Of a stretch of DNA of 59,667 bases, positions 21,705 to 31,198 are shown piece after piece. Under the pieces are notes generated by a model. It ran no database searches. It worked only from the letters and a program-made list of their open reading frames with translations, and was not told the DNA's origin. Position numbers and translations under genes: made by a program. The first letter of the stretch is position 1; every line of letters starts with the position of its first letter. Origin of the DNA: Setomelanomma holmii (Eukaryota; Ascomycota; Dothideomycetes; Pleosporales; Phaeosphaeriaceae); NCBI GenBank assembly GCA_010015745.1, contig ML978311.1:1-59667 (forward strand), written 5' to 3'.

Positions 21705-22682
21705 ATGGACCCTCTCCTCGCCACAGCCGACGCCGCCGTAGACGTAGATACGCCGTCGACGCCTCCAAGCACCCCACCACCCACGCTACCGGGCCGCCTC
21801 TGGGCCATCAGCGACATCCACCTCTCGTTCAAAGCGAATCGCGAAGCTCTCGAGAAGCTGCTGCCACACCCCAGCGACGACCTTATACTATGCGGCGACG
21901 TGGGGGAGAGCGCAGAGCACTGCCACATCGCTTTCGCAAAGGCAAAGGAGTGCTTTCGGCAGGTGTGGTGGGTGCCTGGCAACCATGAGCTGTACACAAT
22001 GCCCTCGCAGAAGGAGCACGGCGCGAGAGGCATGGCAAAGTACACGGAGTGCGTAGACATTGCGCGGCACTATGGCATCTTGACCCCCGAAGACGGCTTT
22101 GCGCTGTGGGAGGGCGAAGGTGGGCCGGTGCTCGTGGCGCCCATCTTCACCCTCTACGACTACAGCTTCCGCCCAGATGACGTGAAGCTTGAGGATGCGC
22201 TCGACTGGGCGAGGGAGATGGACATTGAGGCTACAGACGAGCACCTGCTGCACCCCGACCCGTACGCGTCGCGCATCGAGTGGTGCCATGCGCTCGTCGA
22301 GAAGGCAGAGGCGAAGCTTGCAGCAGCTGTCGCAGCACATCCAGACACCAAGCTGGTCATAGTAGGCCACTGGCCTCTGCGCGAAGACCTCGTGAGGCTG
22401 TTCAAGGTGCCGCGATTCTGCCTCTGGTGCGGCACCAAGAAGACCGAGGACTGGCACAACAAGTACAACGCTGCAGTCGTCATCAGCGGCCACTTGCACA
22501 TCAGACGGACGGATTGGATAGACAACACGCGCTTCGAAGAGGTCAGTCTGGGCTACCCACGGCAGTGGCAGGAATGTCAAGACCGCGGCATGGACATCAA
22601 TGACTTGCTGCGCGAGATACTGCCTGGCCCTAAGACACCGCCAGCGGAGCAAAAAGGTACCATCTGGAGGCAGTTCGGATAA
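21705..22682 (+). CDS. Calcineurin-like metallophosphoesterase
   Basis: Single exon, 325 residues. The complete set of metallophosphoesterase signatures is visible: D-x-H in ISDIHLSF (residues 36-42), GDxxE in LCGDVGES (62-69), GNHE in WVPGNHELY (90-97), GHW in LVIVGHWPL (about 217-226), and GHxH in VISGHLHIRR (about 262-271). These coordinate two metal ions and hydrolyse phosphoesters. The N-terminal 30 residues are Thr/Pro-rich. No signal peptide, so probably cytosolic. The substrate cannot be inferred. The region is GC-rich compared with the transposon-laden sequence just upstream. Confidence 0.9.
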   Translation: MDPLLATADAAVDVDTPSTPPSTPPPTLPGRLWAISDIHLSFKANREALEKLLPHPSDDLILCGDVGESAEHCHIAFAKAKECFRQVWWVPGNHELYTMPSQKEHGARGMAKYTECVDIARHYGILTPEDGFALWEGEGGPVLVAPIFTLYDYSFRPDDVKLEDALDWAREMDIEATDEHLLHPDPYASRIEWCHALVEKAEAKLAAAVAAHPDTKLVIVGHWPLREDLVRLFKVPRFCLWCGTKKTEDWHNKYNAAVVISGHLHIRRTDWIDNTRFEEVSLGYPRQWQECQDRGMDINDLLREILPGPKTPPAEQKGTIWRQFG

Positions 22683-23399
22683 GCATTGCGCGAGAATTGG
22701 TGCCGTGCGATAGCTTTCGGAACATTTACCATCTTCACCATTCAGGTAGGTCTGTTCCAATCAACAGCTGTGTACCTCTCACGTTGTTCCACCGGCTGTG
22801 AACGTTTTTTGCTTGTATTGAGCACCCCGACCTCGCCCTGGCACTTTCCTGATCCGATCCAGCCTAGCTTCGCCCAGTCCACCAATCCCTCCACCGCCTG
22901 AGCGCACGCCAACACCGAACACTCCCTCCCATTCGACAATCAGACGAACATGCATGCGCTCGATATTACCCTTGGCGATCAACTTCATGCTATCCCACGA
23001 CAGCATCCTGCTCCGACAACGATGTTGCGCGTCCTGACCTGTTCCTTGCTGCCAGCGCCGGCAGACGCAGGAACCTGGTACGAAGCCTGCGAAACAACGG
23101 CTCACGCGACGATACGATGCTGATCATGGCCAATTGCTGTGGTTAGAGCGGGCCATGTGCGAGCTATTGTTGTGGTTGCATGCATCGCGGACTGCTTATT
23201 TGGGTAGGAACGACGACTTTTTGAGAGAGTGCACCGAGGTCGCTGCTGGGGCGGATGGACTGCGAGTCGTTGCATATGAACACTGCGCGGACGACAAAGG
23301 CGGTTTCAGTAAACAAGTACTACCTAAGGCGCAGTCGTCCACGACAACCACTAGCTGTCCAAATAATCAGATCAACGTGGAACGTAGCTCTTTGACAAC
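22683..23399. other. No gene recognised
   Basis: About 0.7 kb. Short frames such as 23134-23514 have no resemblance to known proteins. Confidence 0.5.
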
Positions 23400-23669
23400 A
23401 TGTTCTCCCACCTCCGCAGCCTACCACTCCAGCTGCTCGCGGCCACGACCTGCATCTCTGCCTGGCCACTGTTTCTTCAGCCTCGTGCAGTCATCGCCCA
23501 CAATGCCGTCGTAGGCTTTGCTCAGACCGTGCCATCAGGCCTCACAGGCACTTTGTATCTGAAGTACAAGCCCTGGCTCGACGTCATCAATGGCTGTGTA
23601 CCCTTTCCCGCCGTCGACGCCGCAGGCAACACCGGGTATGTTGGGCCGAGACCTAACTTGCATTGCTGA
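23400..23669 (+). pseudogene. Necrosis-inducing protein (NPP1/NLP) family, 5' fragment
   Basis: The frame begins at ATG 23400 with a hydrophobic secretion signal (LPLQLLAATTCISAWPLF) and reads into HNAVVGFAQTVPSGLTG and INGCVPFPAVDAAGNT, the characteristic N-terminal part of NPP1/NLP proteins. After about 80 codons it diverges (YVGPRPNLHC) and stops. The rest of the domain, including the conserved central heptapeptide region needed for activity, is absent; a different gene on the other strand follows 107 bases later. A GTATGT sequence at 23637 could be a former intron donor, but no continuation was found. In this state it cannot encode a functional toxin. Confidence 0.75.
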
Positions 23670-23775
23670 GACGAGTTCGAGATGATGACGGGAGGACTTT
23701 TGTAAATGTTTCGAGAGCAGCGCTAGAGGACATGGACCATGAATTGACCAGTGTTCCTCGTCACGTGACAAGCAT

Positions 23776-25387
23776 TCAAGTCTTCAAATCTTTCATCAAC
23801 TCCCCCACGGCATCCACCCCAACCCCGCCACCTTTCAACTCCCTATTTGTAACCTGAATCAACACGCGTCTATAACTCGTCAAACTCGGCGTCCCATCAT
23901 CCGTAACCTCGAGTATCAAATGTAACAACTGCCCCACCGTCACCGGCTTCCTACTCATCAACTCCACCGCACACTTTTCGGGCGGAGGCAACGTGACCTC
24001 GACCTTCCTGCCCTCGCGGTCCAACGGCTTGATCCTGAGTTTGGACACTTCGGCGTCGACCCACCATTGCGTTGCGGACGGTTCACGGTAGTGCCACCAT
24101 TTGAATTTCAGCCGCGCGTTGTTGTTGGGGTGATATGTCCCCGTCGCATCCAGTGTCACGGTGGTCCCGGCTTCAGCATCGATGCGTACGGGCGTGAGAT
24201 CTTTTGCGCCATTGACAACTACGACGGGATGGTGGTTTGCTGCGCTGAAATCGGGCGTTAAGGTCCATTGTATGCGTGCTGCAAAGTCGTTCTGGAACGC
24301 GTCGCGCCACCGCCATATGGTCGCGTGGTTGGAGGTGTATGTGCGTCCCTTGACGACCACGCGATCGACTGCGTCGCTGTAATGACTGCTATTCAGTCCC
24401 TCGGCACTTATATCCGTGCGCGCATACCGACCGCCCCAGGATCCGTATTCGGGGCACTCAGGCACACCCAGACCATTTTGGATCAAGTACAGAAACGTCG
24501 GCGTATCGCCTTCAGGAATGAACAAGTACTCCGGATACGCGCTCCCAAGAGGGCCGATCTGGATGTTCTCCTTGATCCAGGATTTTTCCATCTTGGTGAA
24601 ATCCGGTCCGCCGACGTCGAAGCCGTAGTACCGATCTCCACTGATGCCGGTCCAGGCTGCCATGCCGTACTGGTTCCAGCCGTGTACGGAGGCGATGTAG
24701 AACACGTCGGGGAAACTGTTGCGGATCCAGGCACCCGTGTCGTCTTGGTCAGAAATGGCGTATATGCGGATCCGGGATAAAAGGCGCTTGGAGTCTTCGG
24801 GGTCGTAATCGTCGTCAATATGTAGTAGGGCTTGGGCGAGCGTGTTGGTGCCGCCCCAGCAAAGGATCCAGAGGGGTTGCGTGGAGGGCTTGATGATGGC
24901 GTCATACAGAAGTTGACAGCCTTCTGATAGGGGTTTTTCGATGCCAACGGCGGTCATGCCATATGTCTGGCCGTGTTAGAGACATGATTGCACGTGACGA
25001 ATTTGCGGGAGTGGCACTTCAAGTCCTTTGTAAACCAGGCTGCGCAGGAAATCTGCGCTTGGGTATTGCCGGTCTGGATGGACGTGCTTATTGAGATTGT
25101 CGACTGCCATTTCGTAGGCATCAATGATCTTGTGCATGTCTCGAGGGCACACTTTGTTCTTCATCCATGTGCTGGTACATGCTGTGAGAGTGCGAAATGC
25201 ACTGTTAGTATATTCATGACACTGGTCCCAACCACGAAGACTTACCCACCAAACCCTCGGTCTCGAATTGATTCGCATACAAAAGGTAGCGACATAACGA
25301 TTCGGCATCGTCCGGCTCGTTCGATATGTCAGACAAGATGAACACGCGGGGCTTAGGCGCATAGCTCTGTAGTCTTTCTGTAGCCAT
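23776..25387 (-). CDS. Sde182 / DUF1593 family protein, nucleoside-hydrolase-like
   Basis: Three exons on the minus strand: 25246-25387, 25018-25181 and 23776-24966, with introns of 64 bases (25182-25245, GTAAGT donor, CTAAC branch) and 51 bases (24967-25017, weaker GTGCCA donor, CTAAC branch). Joined length is 1497 bases, 498 residues. The N-terminal domain resembles inosine-uridine nucleoside hydrolases: FILSDISNEPDDAESL carries the Asp cluster, followed by PLWILCWGGTNTLAQAL and a GWNQYG-rich middle. The C-terminal part is an immunoglobulin-like Sde182_C domain (VTLDATGTYHPNNNARLKF, LILEVTDDG). Such proteins were first described as cellulose-binding proteins in bacteria; substrate in fungi is unclear. 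No signal peptide is evident at the chosen start MATERLQSYAPK. Confidence 0.85.
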
Positions 25388-26033
25388 GGTGAAGGAAAGT
25401 GCGATGTATAGGCTGTTGTCCCCAAAAGCTGATCGTACAAGAACAACGTATCTCAGACTCCTTTCATGTTGTTGAATTGTTGTTGTTACTCAATGCTACA
25501 CAAAAGCATCCCGAAGATGTGCCATGCGGTCTGACAAGCGGGGCTGGCGTTTGACAAAAACGGACCGTTAGGCACATTTTGCCTTCTGAGGTGACTTCGG
25601 CTGCAGTTTTGTCCTTGCGTCGGGCAACTTGAACTATGCGTCATTGTCTGCCTCCTGCGAGAGCATACCTCACGAGTGATAGTTTTCCAGACAGTGTAGG
25701 CAATCGTTACGTCGCTCCCGTCGAACGTCTGGCTCAGCCACGACTAGTCCTCTTTCGGGCAGCACCGCCACTCTCGGCATGACGTACAAGCAGCTCGCCT
25801 CGCGGTGGTCCAACACCTTCATAGCACATTGGCACGATCATAGGCTGGCACTGCTGGTTGCCTGATGATACAAGGCCTAGTTCAGTGTGTTGACAAGCCT
25901 TGAACACGAGCGGAGCCATTTGCGCAAATGCTTGCCAAGTGATATTGTTGACGTGGGATAAAGGTAGGGCAGTTGCCGTTGTGTCCTCCAAACCCCGTTC
26001 ACACCCCATTTCTGTTCTTTCATCTACCCCACG
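25388..26033. other. No gene recognised (divergent promoter region)
   Basis: Lies between the divergently transcribed Sde182-like gene and the coiled-coil gene. A long minus-strand open frame (25734-26597) overlaps the coiled-coil gene antisense and looks like its shadow. Confidence 0.5.
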
Positions 26034-27191
26034 ATGTCCATCCAGAGCAAGATTCAAGAAGCTGCTAGTCAAAACGCAACTCTGTTGCAAGGCCTCCACG
26101 AGACAGACTCTGCGCCATCCCAGCTTCATCAGCAGAATGCATACATCGCAGATCTCGACCACCAGATTGCCACGATCAACAAGCGCGTCGCGGATCTGAA
26201 GCGCAAAACAGCTGCGGAGCTCAAGGATCACGAGAAGTATCGCGACAGCAACATCCGACGCTTCGCTCACAAAGCCACTGGACGCAAAGAGAAGTTCGCC
26301 GAGAAAGCTGCGAAGGAAGAGAAAGAATACTTCGATGCCATACAGGCACAGAAGACTGCGGAAGACGAGCTGGCATATGTAAAACAATTGAAAACGGAAG
26401 CAGAGTCGACACGGCAGACATACTCGCAATCTGCAGAACGCCACAAGCAACTTCAGGCCCAGCTCGATGCGCTGTACAACTCGATCTTTGCAGGCCACAC
26501 CCCGGAATTTCCGGATGAAGATCGCGCAGAGGAAGCCTGCAACTCCGCTTCCCAGAATGTGCAGCATATAAACCATCAGCTCGAGCGCGAAAAGCACATC
26601 CTCTTTCTGCTAGGCCAAACTGTCAAAAAGCTCTCTGAAGCACAAAACTATCTTGATGGTGCTTATGGCATGTCGCAATATGATATGTTCGGCGGCGGCA
26701 CTATGGCTTCGATGCAGAAGCGCAACTATCTCGAGCGCGCAGAGTCTGCCATTCAGCAAGTTCGAATGCTCCAAGACCAACTCAAACAAGCCGCGCCAGA
26801 TATTCCGAACTTAGGACCTCTGCAGATTCGCATGGGTGACATCTGGAGTGACGTGGTATTTGACAACATCTTCACCGATATGCAGATGCACGAGCAGGTC
26901 AAAGCAAGTATGCAGCAAGTCGCTCGCGCCGGAAATAAGTGTAGCGATATCATCAGAGGACGGGAGGAGCAGCTGAAGCGTTTGCAAAGTGGGACGGGGC
27001 GAGTGAATGAGAGGCTGAAGCAAGCAAGAGTATCGCTTCAACAGGCGAGACAAGATGCGTTTAGCAGAGTGCTTGGTGGTGAGCAGGTGGGCAGTGAGCT
27101 AGGAAGTCCGCCGCCAGGAGACATGCCCCCTGGCTACGCCGCCCAAGCTTATGCGCCGCCAAGTGGGCCGCCACCGGGTTACACTGCTTAG
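26034..27191 (+). CDS. Coiled-coil protein with PGY-rich tail
   Basis: Single exon, 385 residues, no Cys-rich or membrane segments. Residues 1-140 and 170-345 are Ala/Gln/Lys/Glu-rich with heptad-like spacing, for example IADLDHQIATINKRVADLKR and EEQLKRLQSGTGRVNERLKQ, so extended coiled coils are expected. Between them is a short loop with AGHTPEFPDEDRAEEA and a Gly/Met-rich turn (MSQYDMFGGG). The C terminus is Pro/Gly/Tyr-rich with repeated PPGY units (MPPGYAAQAYAPPSGPPPGY), which could bind WW domains. No catalytic motif. Probably a conserved fungal cytoskeletal or membrane-trafficking scaffold, but the role is inferred only from architecture. Confidence 0.8.
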   Translation: MSIQSKIQEAASQNATLLQGLHETDSAPSQLHQQNAYIADLDHQIATINKRVADLKRKTAAELKDHEKYRDSNIRRFAHKATGRKEKFAEKAAKEEKEYFDAIQAQKTAEDELAYVKQLKTEAESTRQTYSQSAERHKQLQAQLDALYNSIFAGHTPEFPDEDRAEEACNSASQNVQHINHQLEREKHILFLLGQTVKKLSEAQNYLDGAYGMSQYDMFGGGTMASMQKRNYLERAESAIQQVRMLQDQLKQAAPDIPNLGPLQIRMGDIWSDVVFDNIFTDMQMHEQVKASMQQVARAGNKCSDIIRGREEQLKRLQSGTGRVNERLKQARVSLQQARQDAFSRVLGGEQVGSELGSPPPGDMPPGYAAQAYAPPSGPPPGYTA

Positions 27192-29546
27192 ATCACGAGA
27201 TGTGGAAACCACGATTCGAAGAATGCTCTGGAATGGATCATCCAGTCTCGTTGGATGGAAGCGTGGAACTTGAGCAGGAGAAAGAGTCACCATCTGCGAC
27301 CTTTATGGAGGATGGTGTTCGCTATCGTGCTGTTTCAAGTGTCACCATTTGTGTCCAGGTACATAAACCCAGGTCAATTCAAAGCTGCATTAGCCAACAG
27401 GCATAACTGACACACCCCGTAACCTTCGCCGCCCAAACCCTACCCGCTTGAACCTCGACGTCCAAATCCGATTTGGGAATACATTCTTTGCAATTTTGGG
27501 ATCTAGATTGGTCGGTACTAATGGTCCTACTACTAGCAACTTGTTTTGGCCAACCAGAAGTCCTTATTGATCTACCTCGAGCCCGATAGGTGTTGTACGG
27601 AAACCGCCGTTGGCGTAAAGATCTTCACCTTGATACGAGACGGAATGCTGTCAACTCAGTAAGGGACTTGACCCCAAGTTCCCGAAATATTGAGTTCTCG
27701 ATGGTGTTACCCAGTTTCCGTCCGTTCGAGGACGATCGTTTGGTAGATTCCTTTGACGTAAGGCTAGTGATATTGTTAGGTCAAGACGTGCCGAACAGAT
27801 ATCTAACGTTTTCTTCTGCAATTCCCGGCGACAAGCTAAACCCATTATTGCCTGTACTCAGCTGGTATCGTCCGGATCTTGAGACCGAACCCTCTGCAGC
27901 TGCTCTCCCATCGGCTCATTCCCCCGGTCGAGGACTTATGGTCCCATCATCGGTAGTTCCGATTTCTCATGAGAGAACTTCTTCTCCGTCTGTTTCTTTC
28001 ACCCCAATATCGTTGCTCGCCCAAGTCACTAATGTTTGACGTCTTCATGGTAGTCTAGTGGAATATCTGCTCTGATTGCCCTCACATATCACAAAGTCTT
28101 AGTTTTGATGTTCTTTCTTATAGATATTCTTACAGGAAAAAACAACGCCTATGACACTGACCTGGACTCATCGAGTAGCCATCTAAAAAGATACCACAAC
28201 TTGTGCATAACGGTCAGGACTTGTACGTGTTGCATTTGTTGCGTCATGTATCCATTGTCGCGAGCTCGTAATCTTCTTTCAAGTCCGCGAGCCCGTTGGT
28301 GACACCCGGCATGCAGTGTCACCTTTCAGCACATAAGCGGCCCCTTGCCGTGTTTTCCGCGGACTCGGCGCAAACGGTCATCGAGTAGGAGTATACTCCG
28401 AATATTTTGCTCGACTCAACACCAGCAGGAGGAATGTCCACAGCCGATGAAGTAACAGCATACACGCTCATTTTGTCACTGTTCCTGTTTGAGACGATAC
28501 AGAGGTAGCAGATCGGCACGCTACTTGTGACTTTGCTGTTACTAACCGCGCTTCTAAAAATCACCAGTAAAGTCCATGTTAGGCTGAATTCGTGTCAGTG
28601 TGTCCGACTTTTACTGTCGTACGAGATCTTGCACCTAGTCCTCGCAACTGATACCAACGTCCCAAGAAACTCGCCGCTGAAGCAGTAGTACCAGAACTCC
28701 AAACGACCTTGCCGGCACAATAAGCCGCCGCTTGTGATGCAGCCCACTCGGACTCCTGGCAGCGATGTCGGATCAAATGGATGATCCACTTTTGAATCTC
28801 AATGTCACGGTAACCACTGTGGTTACCTTGACACTTGCCTCTTTCATGTACGCACCTGCTTCCTGCCTGCGAGCTCCTGCTCCAACAGCACAACACACCG
28901 CCCATGACAGTACGTCACTGCCTGACGGCTGCATGACATCGCACAAGCCTTCCGCTGCTATATGTATACCAAAGGCAGGACTCTCTGCTTTCTTTCTTTC
29001 TTCACGCAACGTCTTGTAATTACACCTGAGTATCAAACGTAGCATACAAATCAAGCTTCTTTATAAGCTTTGAGATCACTGCTTGTTGCCTCTTGTGACA
29101 CTCAAGACCCCCACGTCGCCCAGATCAGTGGTCAGCAACGTATCGTGCTCGCGTACATTGATAGCTAGTTGGTAGACGACAGTATGACTCCGATGATCGG
29201 CATGAAGCTACTACTAGCAGCGGCCTTATTGTCAATGCTGATCTACGCATAGCATACGTAGAGAATTTAGCATCACCATGCACTAAGACGCTCTCTTCTT
29301 GCACCAAAAAGTCTCAGGTTCGATAGATGTTGCTTTCGCCAAACACATCATGTTTAAGAATATTTTGTCAAATCTATGTCAGCCTGGCACCTCATTTCAC
29401 AAGGTACATGTGAACTGCGTCTCTCATGTGACTCTTTGTCACTTGCTTACTCATCGTGGTTGTGTATATAATCGCTCTCTGTAGCTCTCTCAATACAACA
29501 ACCTTCTACTTCCTCCATGTCTGCTCTGTCCTCTCACATCTGACAG
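27192..29546. other. Gene-poor interval, no gene recognised
   Basis: About 2.3 kb with only short frames. A perfect 19-base palindrome-like sequence with 9-base arms (GGTAACCAC, one T, GTGGTTACC) sits at 28809-28827. A Cys-containing frame on the minus strand (28595-28789) has no known relatives. A TATA-like sequence TATATAAT lies at 29465-29472, upstream of the adhesin frame. Confidence 0.5.
29465..29472 (+). promoter_or_regulatory. TATA-like element upstream of the GLEYA frame
   Basis: TATATAAT, about 45 bases before an ATG at 29517 and 75 bases before the adhesin reading frame. The spacing suits a core promoter for a transcript starting near 29495, but this is inference from sequence only. 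Confidence 0.35.
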
Positions 29547-30861
29547 TTTGGATTTGAACATTTACACCAACCCCTTAAACACTGGTTATGGCAACACCAC
29601 TGTACTGGTACCGGCTGATTATTATATCACACAAAGACTTCAGTCACAAGAAGCAACTCTAACGAACTCTACCCTCATCCTAATGAGCCAGGACATACCA
29701 GTATCAGGAGAGACAAGAAGTGTAGGTGGCCTTACAGTGAATGCCAACAATTTCACCGCTGTCTACCAGGGTTATTATCGCCACGCTTTGTCAGGGGTCT
29801 ACTCCATCTGCGATTTCGTAGCCACAGTCAATATTGGTAGTGGGTCTGCATCCGGCATTACTTGCGGAAGCACAGTCGTCGCCGCTGGAAGTGCACCTGC
29901 TGCCATTATAAGCTACATTGCCTACAACGGGCCGACGCAAAATTGTTACAACACTACTCTGGTGGCCGGCTTCCTTTATCCTCTTCGCATTGTTTACGGC
30001 AATGTATTGGGGTATTCACTACTGAATCTGACAATCACACCCCCGAGTGGTGCAGCGACAACAGATCAGAGTGGGCTGGTATGTCCACTGGACTCACCGT
30101 GTGTGCTTTCTGGCAGTCCTGGAACGATCACTACAACCGTGACTGGCCCCATTGCTGGCACAACCACTATTCCAGCCTCAGGCACGGTATCTGGTACCAT
30201 CATCATTACTTCTACACCCGTCCTGCCTAGCGGAGCGTGTCCCGCACCCACTGGATCGTCTTGCACTAATGGGGTCAATGTCGCAGCGTATCGAAACAAC
30301 ATCTCGTACTCACTTAGATACGGGTCCGCTACTAGCAATGTTGGCCCTGACTACAACATCGGCATGACACCATACGCACAGGGTATTGCAACGAGTCTTA
30401 GCGTGCCTTATGTTGGCACAGATTCCGGGCCTACTGTGGCAACCGCAAATGGTCCCTTGTACTATCTAGACGCCGCCTCGACACCGTACGCAGGATTTTC
30501 TTACGACGCTAATAACTCTACCCTCCTCTTTACTGGCTATTTCGAGCCACCAGTTTCTGGAACATACACGATCTGTTCTGAGGGTGATAATCTTGACAAC
30601 TTCTACTTTGGCTCCGCAAATGCGTTCTCATGTGGATCTACAGCTACTCCAACAGGGTCCACGCCGGATATTGTAGCAACATACACTGCACAGGTCTGTA
30701 AGATCTTCACGCTGACAGTCAACCTGCTATATCCCATTCGTTCTGTCTACGGAATGGTCGAGTTGCCATCGTCCCTCAATACGACGATCACTGGGCCTGG
30801 AAGTTCTACACCACTTGACTTATCGACTCTTCTAATTCCACAGAACTCACCGTATGTTTAA
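29547..30861 (+). CDS. GLEYA/PA14-like adhesin-domain protein (5' end unresolved)
   Basis: Open frame of about 437 codons without an ATG at its 5' end. Two tandem lectin-like repeats of roughly 150 residues are visible, separated by a Thr/Ser/Pro-rich linker. Each has the sequence pattern of fungal GLEYA adhesin domains: FTAVYQGYYRHALSGVYSIC then FLYPLRIVYGNVLGYSLLNL in the first, and LLFTGYFEPPVSGTYTICSE, FYFGSANAFSC and LLYPIRSVYGMVEL in the second. Such domains bind glycans at the cell surface. No signal peptide is present in frame; the ATG at 29517 is one frame off and stops after eight codons, while an AG at 29545-29546 could be a splice acceptor. Either an upstream exon is missed or the 5' end is damaged. 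The frame ends at 30861 without a GPI signal, so the 3' end may also be lost. Confidence 0.7.
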
Positions 30862-31198
30862 TGGTCAGACTTCGAGTGTTTCGAACACGACCACCCCATC
30901 AGGCGACGCAGGCAGTGTCATGGTGATCTTCTCTTAGCGTAGTACCACGTTTTGTGTAGGAAAGAAGTCCGTAGTTCATCGCCCTTTATCAAATGTATCC
31001 TGTTTATTCTGTACCGAAGTGGAGGAATTCCATACCTGCAGATTGAGCACTCTAGAGAAACCTACGATAATACTTTCTCTAGCAGGACCATTTTGCAAAG
31101 AAGGTACTGCCTGTAGGATTAGTAATATCCGTCTATGCATGAGATAGGTATATTACAGGCTAATCTGCCTTGAGGGGCCATGAAAACTTCCTTGTATG
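30862..31198. other. No gene recognised; ends in hAT target duplication
   Basis: Spacer between the adhesin frame and hAT element 2. CTTGTATG at 31191-31198 is the left copy of the 8-base duplication made by that element. Confidence 0.6.

Noticed and set aside
21888..22760. Minus-strand open frame of 290 codons
   Set aside because: Antisense shadow of the metallophosphoesterase in GC-rich sequence.
25734..26597. Long minus-strand open frame (287 codons) as a gene
   Set aside because: It lies antisense to the coiled-coil gene, has Cys/Leu-rich composition typical of a reverse-frame shadow, and no family pattern.
28595..28905. Small Cys-containing protein (possible effector) on the minus strand
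   Set aside because: No signal peptide could be joined in frame and no family is recognised; overlapping frames look equally good.
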